The notes: a model not told the origin generated them from the sequence alone. Positions 35,551 through 44,206 are shown, numbered from the stretch's first letter. The stretch: DNA of 64,000 nucleotides from Lysinibacter cavernae (GCF_011758565.1 NZ_JAAMOX010000001.1:1155838-1219837), one strand, 5' to 3'. Program-made: numbers and translations.

Positions 35551-37017
35551 TCAGGAAGCGCCGTGACCAGCAGCTCCAAGGGATTCAACGCGGCGGATTG
35601 CGGCGTCAAGCCTCGCGTCAAGATCGGCATCGTGGTCGTCGGTGCCGAGCTCGTTTCCTTGAGTGAGGGCCATGCGCAGCAGCGGCGACACAAGGTCGGA
35701 GGGCGTGACTCCCTGTTGCCTCAGCGCTCGAACCGCTGACATCCATTCGGCGGCAAGAATGACCGCCGTGGCGTCGAGCTGTTGCTCGAGCTGGTCGACG
35801 GATGCCGTCGAGAAACTCGCGTCCTCCTCCGCCCCCAACGACAACACCACTGAATCAAGTGCGGAAGGAGTTGCAGCCGCTCGCGCCGTTGCGAGGGCAG
35901 AGGCAGCCACATACTCGTGCATCATCAGACCAGAGGAGCCTGAGGGTCCCTCAGCCAAGAATCGATCACGGCCGGTAAACGCTGGATCATGAAGGAGCGT
36001 AATGCGGCGAACGGCAAGCGCAAGCGGCTCGGCAACCGCAAGCCGAAGCGAGTCGAGTCGGTGCGCAAGAACGCTGGCAAAGAAGCTCGCGTTGTGGGCG
36101 ACGTCGCCACGGCCTGACGTATCGCCGGCAGAGACGATCAGTGGATTTTCCTGCGGCGCAGATATCTGCAATTCGATGGTTCTGCGCAGGTGGGCCGCCT
36201 CATCCCAGAGCGGCGCGTACAGAACGGGGATCGCCCGAAGGCAGTACGGGTCCTGGATGCGGGCTTGGCTGCCCGATCCTTCCGTGAGCGTCCGCATGGC
36301 GGCTGCCACCGCTTCTGCCCCGTCGCTCCCAGCCGCAGCGGCGACCCTGTGGTCAAACGCTTCGAGGTTGCCTGACATCGCTCTGCAGCTTAAGGCCGCA
36401 ACGACGAGCGCGGCTTGCCGCTGGGCGTCGAGACGCGCGAGCGAAAGCGCCGCGCGCCCAAGCGTCAGCGCATTGCTGCTGATAAAGGGAAGCGCATCGT
36501 GCGCTGTCCACGTCTTGAACACCGGAGCATCCATTCCGGTCACCGTCGGTCGCTCCCCCGCAAGGGTGAGCGCTGTTGCCGCGAAGGCGTGCAAGTCTCC
36601 GGTACCGATTGCACCCCACCGGCGCACGGCGGGAAGGGCGTTGGCCGAGATCATGGCGGCAAGCGCATCCACAATCTCGATTGCAACGCCAGACCCGCCG
36701 GCCGCCAACTGTGAGAGCCGCACAATCAGTGCGGCCCTCACCCGGTCAGCCGGCTGGAACGGGCCAGCGTCGATCGCGTGGCTCCGCAACAACCGCATGG
36801 CGTGCTCGGAATCATCCTTGGCAATGGCCGCGGTCTTATTTGCCCCCACACCGGTGGTTCGGCCGTAGACGTCTCGCCTGCTGGCAGCATCCACCGCCTG
36901 CTCGCGGGAGCGGTTCACCCGTTCCCGCGCCTCAGCCGAAAGCGACACCGCTTCGTGCGAACGCACGGCCGAGACCAATTCGTCTAGCGAGAGATGAGTT
37001 CCGTTCAGTACGAGCAT
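35551..37017 (-). CDS. Aromatic amino acid lyase family enzyme lacking a canonical MIO triad; candidate ergothionase-like trimethylamine lyase
   Basis: A 488-residue member of the histidine/phenylalanine ammonia-lyase fold. Family motifs: 'DVYGRTTGVGANK' with the catalytic-base Tyr51, 'SSNALTLG' (180-187), 'QDPYCLRAIPVLYAP' (255-269) and 'LGAEEDASFS'. The cofactor-forming Ala-Ser-Gly is replaced by Gly-Thr-Gly (138-140) inside 'WGAIGTGDLHAFA', so the MIO electrophile may not form. MIO-free members of this fold include ergothionase, which releases trimethylamine from ergothioneine without needing MIO. This gene is the last of an operon that starts with an IclR regulator and encodes a quaternary-amine importer, which supports a trimethylammonium substrate. 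Alternatives: a Thr-derived MIO lyase of ordinary type, or an inactive paralog. Confidence 0.6.
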   Translation of the reverse strand: MLVLNGTHLSLDELVSAVRSHEAVSLSAEARERVNRSREQAVDAASRRDVYGRTTGVGANKTAAIAKDDSEHAMRLLRSHAIDAGPFQPADRVRAALIVRLSQLAAGGSGVAIEIVDALAAMISANALPAVRRWGAIGTGDLHAFAATALTLAGERPTVTGMDAPVFKTWTAHDALPFISSNALTLGRAALSLARLDAQRQAALVVAALSCRAMSGNLEAFDHRVAAAAGSDGAEAVAAAMRTLTEGSGSQARIQDPYCLRAIPVLYAPLWDEAAHLRRTIELQISAPQENPLIVSAGDTSGRGDVAHNASFFASVLAHRLDSLRLAVAEPLALAVRRITLLHDPAFTGRDRFLAEGPSGSSGLMMHEYVAASALATARAAATPSALDSVVLSLGAEEDASFSTASVDQLEQQLDATAVILAAEWMSAVRALRQQGVTPSDLVSPLLRMALTQGNELGTDDHDADLDARLDAAIRRVESLGAAGHGAS

Positions 37018-37049
37018 GCCGAGTCCGTTCTCCGGGGGTTGGTTGAGAG

Positions 37050-37964
37050 TTAGTCGAGGTTCTTTTCTTTGAGGAAGTCTGCTGCGATATCACCCATGTC
37101 TTCTAGTGCAGCAACACGACCGTTCATTTCGATGAGGTCCTCAGTTGTCAGGGCATCAGACACACTCTGCAGCACTGCCTTCACCTCGTCAGATGCTTTT
37201 GCGTCGCTAATGAGCGGAACAATGTTCTCGGCAAGGAAGAGCTTCTTGTTGTCCTCAAGGGTCACCAGGTCGTTCTCGCTGATTGCAAAATCGGTTGAGA
37301 ACAGGTCGGCAACCTGGATCTGGCCGGAGAGCAGGGCGCTCAGGGTGAGCGGACCGCCAGCATCCAGCGCGGAGAAGTCTTTGAAGGTGAGGCCGTATAC
37401 CTGTTCGAGGCCTTTCACACCGTTGATGCGGGTTTTCCACTCAGGTGGGCCTCCGAGCACAAGCTCATCGGCGTGTGCCACAAGATCCTCAATGGTTGTG
37501 AGGTTGTATTTCTCCGCCGTCTCTTTGGTCACGGTGAGCACGTCACCGTTCTGGGCGTCTGACTTTGGCAGCGCGATCAGTCCCTCCGGAAGCTTGCCGG
37601 CAAGCGCCTCAGACACCTCATCTGGGGTGACGGCGTCGGTCTCGGCGTCAAAGTACTGCAGCAGGGCACCGTTGTACTCAGGCAACAGGTCAATCGAGCC
37701 GTCTTGAATAGCCGGAATGTACACCTCGCGGCTGCCGATATTGAGCTTTTCGGTGACCTCGATGTCCTTTGCACGCAGCGCAGCGGCGTAGATCGTGGCG
37801 ATGAGTTGGCTCTCAGGGAAGTCGGCAGAGCCAACGATAATCCCTGAACCGTCAGATCCTTTCACGGCGCCGTCTGCGGCCAGTGGGTCGGATGATGAAC
37901 ATCCGGTGAGGGCAAGCGCGGCAATAACCGCGGCGGCCGTTCCGATTCGAAAACGATGTGACAT
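37050..37964 (-). CDS. OpuAC/ProX-type quaternary amine substrate-binding lipoprotein
   Basis: A 304-residue binding protein: lipobox LTGC with Cys22, then 'IIVGSADFPESQLIATIYAAAL' (key part SADFPESQLIA) and 'LLPEYNGALLQYF', which correspond to the 'GSKNFTEQ..' and 'YPEYTGT' segments of glycine betaine/choline binding proteins. It presents the ligand to the two permeases encoded upstream. GGAGTC lies before the ATG at 37964. It is located between permease 38047 and the lyase gene (32 bp gap), so binding protein and lyase likely share a ligand. Confidence 0.92.
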   Translation of the reverse strand: MSHRFRIGTAAAVIAALALTGCSSSDPLAADGAVKGSDGSGIIVGSADFPESQLIATIYAAALRAKDIEVTEKLNIGSREVYIPAIQDGSIDLLPEYNGALLQYFDAETDAVTPDEVSEALAGKLPEGLIALPKSDAQNGDVLTVTKETAEKYNLTTIEDLVAHADELVLGGPPEWKTRINGVKGLEQVYGLTFKDFSALDAGGPLTLSALLSGQIQVADLFSTDFAISENDLVTLEDNKKLFLAENIVPLISDAKASDEVKAVLQSVSDALTTEDLIEMNGRVAALEDMGDIAADFLKEKNLD

Positions 37965-38046
37965 TGCGACTCCTTTGTGTGGGGGGGTGTTGGCAGAACA
38001 AAACATGATCTCCTGCGCTGGCGGGAGACGAAGCGGATGGTGCTGG

Positions 38047-38763
38047 TTACGCGGGAACCGGCACGCCGACCGTCTCCCGACGGCGTTCTTTCACCGTTCG
38101 ACGAGACAGCCCCGGCGAGACGACTCGCTTGGTGAGATATCCAAGGCCAAGCTCAAACACGAGCGCAAGCGCCGCAACAAGCACAGCCCCTGCGGCCATT
38201 TGGCCGTAGTCGTTCTGAGCCCTGCCATCAATCAGCAGGCGGCCGAGACCACCAAGCGAAATGTAGGCGGCAACCGTAGCGGTCGAGATAATCTGCAACA
38301 GCGAACTCCTGATGCCCGACAAAATCAATGGCGTTGCGCACGGAATCTGCACCTGGGTCAACACGCGCATCGGGCGGAAGCCCATGCCCTTAGCGGCATC
38401 AACGGCCGACGCGTCAACGGCCATGATTCCGGCATAGGTGCTGGTCAGGATCGGCGGCACCGCAAGCAGCACAAGGACGATCAGGCTCGGGATGACAAAC
38501 GCGAGGCGCGAGGCAAAGAACGGCGAAATGATCATAACCATGAGGATGAGCAGACCAACCGTCGGCAGCGCGCGGAGGGCGTTCGCAAGGCCGGCAACGA
38601 GAAACTGGCCCTTGCGGGTGTAGCCGATGTACAGGCCAAGCGGAATGGCGATGGCGCACGCAACGATAAGCGCAATAAACGAGTAGAGCAGGTGCTCGGC
38701 GAGCAGCATCCAGATGCCGTCTTTACCGGTCCAGTGTGCTGGGTCAGTGAGGTAATCGATCAC
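38047..38763 (-). CDS. OpuCB/OpuCD-type ABC permease (second)
   Basis: A 238-residue inner-membrane permease with six or so helices and the EAA loop 'DASAVDAAKGMGFRPMRVLTQVQIP' (key part AAKGMGFRPMRVL). Its ATG overlaps the stop of the upstream permease (ATGA). Forms the membrane channel of the quaternary-amine importer with the 38760-39410 product. Confidence 0.92.
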   Translation of the reverse strand: MIDYLTDPAHWTGKDGIWMLLAEHLLYSFIALIVACAIAIPLGLYIGYTRKGQFLVAGLANALRALPTVGLLILMVMIISPFFASRLAFVIPSLIVLVLLAVPPILTSTYAGIMAVDASAVDAAKGMGFRPMRVLTQVQIPCATPLILSGIRSSLLQIISTATVAAYISLGGLGRLLIDGRAQNDYGQMAAGAVLVAALALVFELGLGYLTKRVVSPGLSRRTVKERRRETVGVPVPA

Positions 38764-39410
38764 GAGGTAACCACCTTCGGGGTCCAGGGAGTCAGGCGAC
38801 GGGTGATGAACATGATGATCCCGTCGAGTACAAGGGCGAGCACCAGGCAGAGGATGATACCCGCGATGATCGGCGTATAAAACCGCAGCTGGAAGCCCTG
38901 CGTAAAGAGGCTGCCGATCTGCGGAATGCCAAGGAGCGCCGCGATCGACACCAGGCTGACGTTCGAGACGGCGGCAACGCGCATGCCCGCGCTGATCACC
39001 GGAATGCCAACGGGCAGCTCAACCAGCAAGAAACGTTGCCAGCCACGGTAACCCATCGCCGTTGCGGCCTGGATCGTTTCTTCGGGAACCGAGGCGAGCG
39101 CATCCGTCACGACCCTAACCAGCAGCGCGACCGTGTATACCGTGAGCGCAACAATGATGTTCAGCGGGTCGAGGATGCGCGTGCCAAGCACCTGCGGGAG
39201 CAACACAAACAGCGCGAGCGAGGGAACCGTGTACAGCAACCCTGCGGTTCCAATAATGGGCGTGTACACAATCCGCTTGCGATGCGCGAGCAGGCCGATG
39301 GGAAGCGCGATCAGCAGGCCAAGGATGAGCGGAGTCACGGCAAGCACAATGTGCCAACCGACGAGCCCAAGGATGTAGTCGGACTGCCTCGCAAGCCACT
39401 CGAAGTTCAC
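38760..39410 (-). CDS. OpuCB/OpuCD-type ABC permease (first)
   Basis: A 216-residue permease with the EAA loop 'QAATAMGYRGWQRFLLVELP' and the typical C-terminal 'SVSLVSIAALLGIPQIGSLF'-like stretch (here NVSLVSIAALLGIPQIGSLF). Paired with the following permease; overlaps the ATPase stop and the next ATG, so expression is tightly coupled. Confidence 0.92.
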   Translation of the reverse strand: MNFEWLARQSDYILGLVGWHIVLAVTPLILGLLIALPIGLLAHRKRIVYTPIIGTAGLLYTVPSLALFVLLPQVLGTRILDPLNIIVALTVYTVALLVRVVTDALASVPEETIQAATAMGYRGWQRFLLVELPVGIPVISAGMRVAAVSNVSLVSIAALLGIPQIGSLFTQGFQLRFYTPIIAGIILCLVLALVLDGIIMFITRRLTPWTPKVVTS

Positions 39411-40495
39411 GAAACTTTCACCCCTTCGAGTGCCGCAACCACGGTGGATGCCGTGACGGTGCCCTTGAACGTGCCAAGACCGTCAACAACAACTCCGCGG
39501 CGGCTGGGTGATGACAGTGCGGAGTCAAGGATCTGACGCATCGTCTCATCGTGACGTGCGTGCGTGCCGCTCAGGTTGAGGTGCTCCTCCCGGATGGGGC
39601 CGTCGGTTGTTGACGGCTCGACCCACCCAACGGGGCGCTGTGCGGTATCAAGCACCAGCACCCACGGCTCGGCGCCAAGGTGTGCAGGAACGGGCTCGCC
39701 AAGCACCGCGACGGGTTCGTCGGTCAGCTCCACCCTGCCGTCGACGCCAACAAAACCGAGGAAACGGTAGCCGCGGTCACGCCCGAGGAAATCAGCAACA
39801 AAGCTATCTGCTGGATTGGCTAGCAGCTCAGCAGGCGTGGCAAGTTGGGCAACTTTGCCACCAACGCGCATGACGGCGACCTTGTCGCCAAGTTTGAGTG
39901 CCTCGTCGATGTCGTGGGTCACCATGATGATGGTCTTGCCAATATCGGCTTGGAGCCGCAGGAATTCGTCTTGCAGCTGGGCACGCACAATCGGGTCGAC
40001 CGCGCTAAACGGCTCATCCATGAGCATGTAGCGTGGGCTCGATGCGAGGGCTCTGGCCACGCCAACTCGCTGCTGTTGGCCGCCCGAAAGCTGCCAAGGG
40101 TAGCGTTTAGCAAACGTACGAGGCAGCCCAACCCGCTCGAGCAGCTCCTCGGCCTGAATGAGCGCCGTTCGCCGTTTTTCGCCAAGCAGGATGGGCATCG
40201 TCGCAACGTTCTCGGCGATCGTGCGATGCGGAAAGAGGCCAGCGTTCTGGATGACGTAGCCGATTCGACGCCTGAGCAGGGCAGGGTCCATATCTCCGGT
40301 GCGCTCGTTGCCAAGCAGGATCGAACCAGACGTCGGTTCGATGAGACGATTGATCATGCGGAGCGACGTTGTCTTGCCACAGCCGGAAGGGCCAACAAGC
40401 ACGGTGAGCTCGCCATCAGCCGCCTCGAGGTTGAGGCCGTCAACGGCGACGGTGCCGTCTGGATAAGCCTTGGTCACGTTATCAAAGGTGATCAT
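39407..40495 (-). CDS. OpuCA/ProV-type ABC ATPase with C-terminal CBS-like region
   Basis: A 362-residue ATPase: Walker A GPSGCGKT (35-42), signature 'LSGGQQQRVGVARAL' (136-150), Walker B 'YMLMDEP', switch His in 'MVTHDIDEAL'. Beyond about residue 250 a CBS-like regulatory region follows, as in OpuCA, where it senses ionic strength. It energises the importer encoded downstream. Its ATG overlaps the stop of the IclR gene, tying regulator and transporter into one operon. Confidence 0.93.
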   Translation of the reverse strand: MITFDNVTKAYPDGTVAVDGLNLEAADGELTVLVGPSGCGKTTSLRMINRLIEPTSGSILLGNERTGDMDPALLRRRIGYVIQNAGLFPHRTIAENVATMPILLGEKRRTALIQAEELLERVGLPRTFAKRYPWQLSGGQQQRVGVARALASSPRYMLMDEPFSAVDPIVRAQLQDEFLRLQADIGKTIIMVTHDIDEALKLGDKVAVMRVGGKVAQLATPAELLANPADSFVADFLGRDRGYRFLGFVGVDGRVELTDEPVAVLGEPVPAHLGAEPWVLVLDTAQRPVGWVEPSTTDGPIREEHLNLSGTHARHDETMRQILDSALSSPSRRGVVVDGLGTFKGTVTASTVVAALEGVKVS

Positions 40496-41220
40496 GAGAT
40501 GTGTTCCGAGTTTCTGTTGCCGGTCATTGGGGGGAAAATGGTGCTCGCTGTGTCGACCAGCAGCGTTCCGATACGGTGATCTTTTGTGTCATCCATGCGA
40601 TAGCTCGGCGCAACGACGCTCAGGGCTGCCACGATTTTGGTGCCAGAGTAAATGGGCGCCGCGATTGCGGTCACATCGTTTTCAACGCCCTGCTCTGCAA
40701 TCACGTAGCCGGCCGGTGGACCTTTACCAAGCAGCGCCTGGCCTGCAGCACTCTCCCTGAGCGGGATGCTGCGGCCAACCCAGCTGGTGTGCCGCACCGA
40801 GTGTGTGCCCTCGGCGATGGCGATGTACACGCCCGATTCCTCGATGGAACGGATGCTCAGATAGGTCGATTCGCCCGTCACCTCTGCGATCTCATGCATC
40901 CGCTCGCTGCAGAGGGTGATGAGCGAATCCTGGCTCACGGCAAGGGCTCCGAACTGGATGACCCGGCTTCCTGGGCTGTACAGACCGCGGTCGTCGCGCC
41001 GGACGAAACCGGTCTGTTCAAGCGTTCGCAGCAGCCGAAGCGCGGTGCTCGGCGAGAGGTTCACGAGGTTCGCGGCCTCGCTCAGGGCAATATCGCTCTG
41101 CTCGCAAACGACCCCGAGCAGGCTCAGCGCCCGCTCAACTGTTCTGGTCGATGCGTCGGCGCGAGAGGACGGCTCGGCACGTCGTGGCGAGTTCGCCTTG
41201 GTTGATGAGTCTGCGGCCAT
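40492..41220 (-). CDS. IclR family regulator of the importer-lyase operon
   Basis: A 242-residue regulator: winged helix 'ALSEAANLVNLSPSTALRLL' (N-terminal third) and an IclR effector domain ('HEIAEVTGESTYLSIRS', 'RESAAGQALLGKG'). The ATG at 41220 is chosen over one at 41283 because AGGAG is five bases upstream of it. First gene of the leftward operon; it probably represses it until the imported compound binds. A palindrome-like TGAAATGTGATTTTCA (41318-41333) is a candidate site. Confidence 0.9.
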   Translation of the reverse strand: MAADSSTKANSPRRAEPSSRADASTRTVERALSLLGVVCEQSDIALSEAANLVNLSPSTALRLLRTLEQTGFVRRDDRGLYSPGSRVIQFGALAVSQDSLITLCSERMHEIAEVTGESTYLSIRSIEESGVYIAIAEGTHSVRHTSWVGRSIPLRESAAGQALLGKGPPAGYVIAEQGVENDVTAIAAPIYSGTKIVAALSVVAPSYRMDDTKDHRIGTLLVDTASTIFPPMTGNRNSEHIS

Positions 41221-41317
41221 GGATGCTCCTGTCGATCTTCGTTGTTCGATCTCGGCTATGCACTCGTCGATACGGTCGGGCATCCAGGCTCAACTACATC
41301 GTCGAAATATCACTCAC

Positions 41318-41333
41318 TGAAATGTGATTTTCA
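41318..41333. promoter_or_regulatory. Candidate IclR operator
   Basis: TGAAATGTGATTTTCA, a 16-bp near-palindrome about 100 bp upstream of the iclR start, of the TGAAA-N-TTTCA type bound by several IclR proteins. Confidence 0.35.
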
Positions 41334-41373
41334 TCTTATGGCAAGATTATCGATTTTGTCCACTGGGGCAATC

Positions 41374-41397
41374 GACCTGTCGCGGCAGGTCTATAGT
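41374..41397 (+). promoter_or_regulatory. Promoter with operator-like inverted repeat for the ABC-2 exporter operon
   Basis: GACCTG-TCGCGG-CAGGTC (41374-41391) abuts a good -10 box TATAGT (41392-41397). A protein bound there would cover the spacer between -35 and -10. No regulator for it is encoded next to it except the divergent IclR. Confidence 0.5.
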
Positions 41398-41462
41398 GAC
41401 AACCATGAGTTCACGCGCCCCGTCGGGGCACGAACCCTGTGGATCAGATCGAAGGAACCACA

Positions 41463-42389
41463 ATGAGCTACACGATAGAAACAGCCGACCTCACCAAACG
41501 CTTTGGCAGCAGGGTCGCCCTCAACAACATCTCGCTCCAGGTCCCGCCAGGAAAAATCTTCGGCCTCATCGGACCAAACGGCGCAGGCAAGACCACAACC
41601 ATGCGCATCCTGCTTGACATCATGCGGCCAACATCCGGCACCGTCAGCGTTCTTGGCACGTCCCCGCACCGCGGCGGCGTAGGCCTGCGGAGGAAGATCG
41701 GATACCTGCCCGGTGAGCTTTCGCTCGAAGGGCGGGTCACCGGCCACGCCCTCCTCTCGCACTACGCAGATCTCAGCGGCGGCGTACCCCGCGCCGACAT
41801 CACGGCGCTCACGGACCGCCTCGATCTTGACCTCAGCCGACAGGTGCACGGGCTCTCAAAAGGAAATAAACAAAAGCTTGGCATCGTGCAGGCCCTCATG
41901 CACCGACCGCCGCTGCTGGTCCTTGACGAACCAACCAGCGGGCTCGACCCGCTCGTGCAGCAGACTTTTCTTGAACTCGTACGCGAGGCGAGGGATGCGG
42001 GGCAGACCGTCCTGCTCAGCTCGCACGTCCTCAGCGAAATCGAGCAGGTAGCCGACGAAGTTGCGCTCCTTCGCCGAGGCGAAATCGCCACCGTCAGCAC
42101 CGTCTCCGCCCTTCGCGAATCGGCGACGCGCCGAGTTGTCGCCAAGCTACGCGGCTCGACGAGCATCCTCGACACCCTGACCCAGGTGCAAGGCCTCACC
42201 GCAATAGAACACCAGCCAGGCGAGGAGGCCGACGGCGTTCTGCACATCTCAGGAGCGCTCGAAGGATCACCAGACCCGTTCATCAAAGCACTCGCGCGCT
42301 TCGACGTTCTCGATGTGAGCATCGAAGCACCAAACCTTGAAGATGCCGTGCTTGGCCTCTACGAGGGAGGGCAGACACATGAGCGCTAG
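41463..42389 (+). CDS. ABC-2 type exporter ATPase
   Basis: A 308-residue drug/antibiotic-type ATPase: Walker A 'GPNGAGKTTTMRIL', signature 'GLSKGNKQKLGIVQAL', Walker B 'LLVLDEPTSGLDP', switch 'LLSSHVLSEIE'. The C-terminal region is typical of the DrrA/CcmA branch. GAAGGA lies seven bases before the ATG. It overlaps the permease gene by 11 bp; together they should export a lipid or hydrophobic compound, or give drug tolerance. Confidence 0.92.
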   Translation: MSYTIETADLTKRFGSRVALNNISLQVPPGKIFGLIGPNGAGKTTTMRILLDIMRPTSGTVSVLGTSPHRGGVGLRRKIGYLPGELSLEGRVTGHALLSHYADLSGGVPRADITALTDRLDLDLSRQVHGLSKGNKQKLGIVQALMHRPPLLVLDEPTSGLDPLVQQTFLELVREARDAGQTVLLSSHVLSEIEQVADEVALLRRGEIATVSTVSALRESATRRVVAKLRGSTSILDTLTQVQGLTAIEHQPGEEADGVLHISGALEGSPDPFIKALARFDVLDVSIEAPNLEDAVLGLYEGGQTHER

Positions 42390-43185
42390 CCGCCCGCTTC
42401 CACTGCTGCGCCACTCGCTCCGCGAGTCCTGGCGCTCGCTCATCGCCTGGGCCGTTGGACTCGTCGCGGCCCTCAGCCTGTATCTCCCGCTGTTCTCCTC
42501 CATCGGAGGCAACGCCTCGATGCAGGACCTCATCAAATCGCTCCCCCACGAACTCACCGCCGCAATCGGCTACGACAACATCAGCACGGGGTCTGGATAC
42601 ACCCAAAGCACCTTCTTCGGGCTCCTCGGTTTTGTGCTTGTCGTCATTGCTGGCACAGGCTGGGGAACCGCAGCCCTCGCCTCTGACGAAGAGCGAGGCA
42701 CCCTCGAACTGACCCTCGCCCACGGCGTCACCCGGACCCAGGTGATACTTGAGCGCGCGGCATCCATCGCCCTGCGCTTTCTTGCCCTCGGAGCCATCGT
42801 TTGGGGCGTGATCGCTGCGCTCAACGGGCCAAGCAACCTCGACCTCAACCTCGGAAACGTCGGAATCGCGGTCCTTGGGCTGTGCGGGCTCGGGATGCTG
42901 GCCGCGGCCGCTTCCCTCACCGTTGGTTCCATCGTTGGCCGCCGCAGCATCGCACTCATGGGCGGCGCGGGAATCTCGGTCATCGCATATGTGCTCAACG
43001 CCGTGGCAAGCCAGTCGGACACGCTTTCCGCGCTCAAGGATTACTCGCCATATGCGTGGGCGTACCGAAGCGAACCGCTCGTGAACGGCTGGGACGGCAG
43101 CCAACTCTGGTTGCTCTACTCGCTCATCGCGCTGCTGCTCGTCATCGCGCTGGCGGCATTCAACCGCCGTGACGTGGGGGCGTAG
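42379..43185 (+). CDS. ABC-2 type exporter permease
   Basis: A 268-residue, six-helix permease of the ABC-2 'ABC transporter permease subunit' type; 'LASDEERGTLELTLAHGVTR' follows helix 2 and contains the coupling-helix motif 'EERGTLELTL'. GGGAGGG precedes the ATG inside the end of the ATPase gene. Partner of the preceding ATPase. Confidence 0.9.
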   Translation: MSASRPLPLLRHSLRESWRSLIAWAVGLVAALSLYLPLFSSIGGNASMQDLIKSLPHELTAAIGYDNISTGSGYTQSTFFGLLGFVLVVIAGTGWGTAALASDEERGTLELTLAHGVTRTQVILERAASIALRFLALGAIVWGVIAALNGPSNLDLNLGNVGIAVLGLCGLGMLAAAASLTVGSIVGRRSIALMGGAGISVIAYVLNAVASQSDTLSALKDYSPYAWAYRSEPLVNGWDGSQLWLLYSLIALLLVIALAAFNRRDVGA

Positions 43186-43194
43186 GGGCGATGC

Positions 43195-43345
43195 CCGGCT
43201 GGCGCGGCAGCCGGGACGTGCTGGCTTGGTAGCCGCGGATCGCTGGCGCGGCAGCCACTGATCTGGCAGCCGCTGGTCTGGTAGCCGCTGGTCTGGTAGC
43301 CGCTGGCCGGTTGGCTTGGGAGCCACGACCGGCTGACTTGACAGC
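43195..43345. repeat. Degenerate short tandem repeats after the exporter operon
   Basis: Loosely repeated units around GTCTGGTAGCCGCTG and GGCGCGGCAGCC, about 15 bp each. Non-coding; it makes a spurious repetitive reading frame on the minus strand. Confidence 0.6.
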
Positions 43346-43438
43346 CGCGGCGTGGGCTGGGTGCTCTCATGCCGTCGAGCTTCACATGCCCTGGAGCTTC
43401 ATTTGCGTTCCCGCCCTGTTAACAACCCTTGCCACGTG

Positions 43439-43496
43439 GCGAGTGCCCTCAAATCGCCCCAAAACGTCAATTTTAGGTCGATTTGGGGGCACTCGC
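43439..43496. repeat. Intergenic palindromic element, family B, copy 1
   Basis: A 58-bp inverted repeat with 18-bp arms (GCGAGTGCCCTCAAATCG, one mismatch) and an inner CAAAAC...TTTTAG pairing. Two related copies follow at 44635 and 46155, all within 3 kb. Confidence 0.85.
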
Positions 43497-43621
43497 CTGG
43501 CCTGCGGCATCCCTTTCCTTTGGTAGCAGTCGCTCTGCGCTGCGTGCTCGACCAGCGCGCGAGCCGCAATCCGCAATCCGCGCCGATTCCCCAGAACATC
43601 CGCGCAAATGCGCCACGAAAG

Positions 43622-43683
43622 CACAGAATGGTCACAGATCCACATAAGAATCAGGCCTTGGGTGGAGCTGCGACCATTCTGTG
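43622..43683. repeat. Intergenic palindromic element, family F (single copy here)
   Basis: A 62-bp inverted repeat with 22-bp arms and two mismatches, beginning CACAGAATGGTC, around an 18-base centre. The rest of the 43186-43744 gap holds no gene that I can support. Confidence 0.75.
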
Positions 43684-43744
43684 ACGAATCACGACCAAAA
43701 CGGACTGAGCTTGCGAAGAGAGCTGGTGATTCGTGTTGGCGAGC

Positions 43745-44143
43745 CTAGTCGTCAGTTGCGATGTGTTGCGGTTCAAGCGGGTACTTCGCAGCACATTCGT
43801 AAAAGGCGAGGTTACGGGAGGTCTCGTCCGCTCCGAGCGCGGATGAGAATGACAGGCTGTCACCGTCAATGGTGACCCCCTGCCCGAGGTCAATAAGGCA
43901 CTGCCCATGTATTGCCGCCCATTCATCTTGTGCAATGCGACGCACAATATCGTAATAGGGCCGTTCGCCTCCGGTTCCATACGTCGTCCATTGGTCATCG
44001 AGGTAGGCGTTGGTGAGTTGCTCGACCTCAGCTTCTGAGTAGGATTTGTGCCCCGAACCAAGGTTGAGTGCCACCACGGTGGCCACAATTGCAGCGGCGG
44101 CGCCAGCGGCGCCAATCAAAAGAACACGTCGGGGGTGAGTCAT
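43745..44143 (-). CDS. Small membrane-anchored hypothetical protein
   Basis: A 132-residue protein with one N-terminal hydrophobic helix (about residues 5-27) and an extracytoplasmic domain with two cysteines ('GQCLIDLGQG', 'FYECAAKYP') that could form a disulphide. No family recognised. GAAAGGT lies before the ATG at 44143; an upstream in-frame ATG at 44194 lacks a site. It is located alone in a repeat-rich region. Confidence 0.7.
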   Translation of the reverse strand: MTHPRRVLLIGAAGAAAAIVATVVALNLGSGHKSYSEAEVEQLTNAYLDDQWTTYGTGGERPYYDIVRRIAQDEWAAIHGQCLIDLGQGVTIDGDSLSFSSALGADETSRNLAFYECAAKYPLEPQHIATDD

Positions 44144-44206
44144 CGATGACCTTTCGCGGGGGTCCACCCACAGTATCCGATTCTGCAGGCACACACGCGA
44201 GCACGT

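Noticed and set aside
42283-43326. Long minus-strand open frame starting with repeated Arg-Leu-Pro-Asp-Gln
   Set aside because: It is antisense to the well-supported exporter permease and begins in degenerate repeats; codon pattern follows the plus-strand gene.
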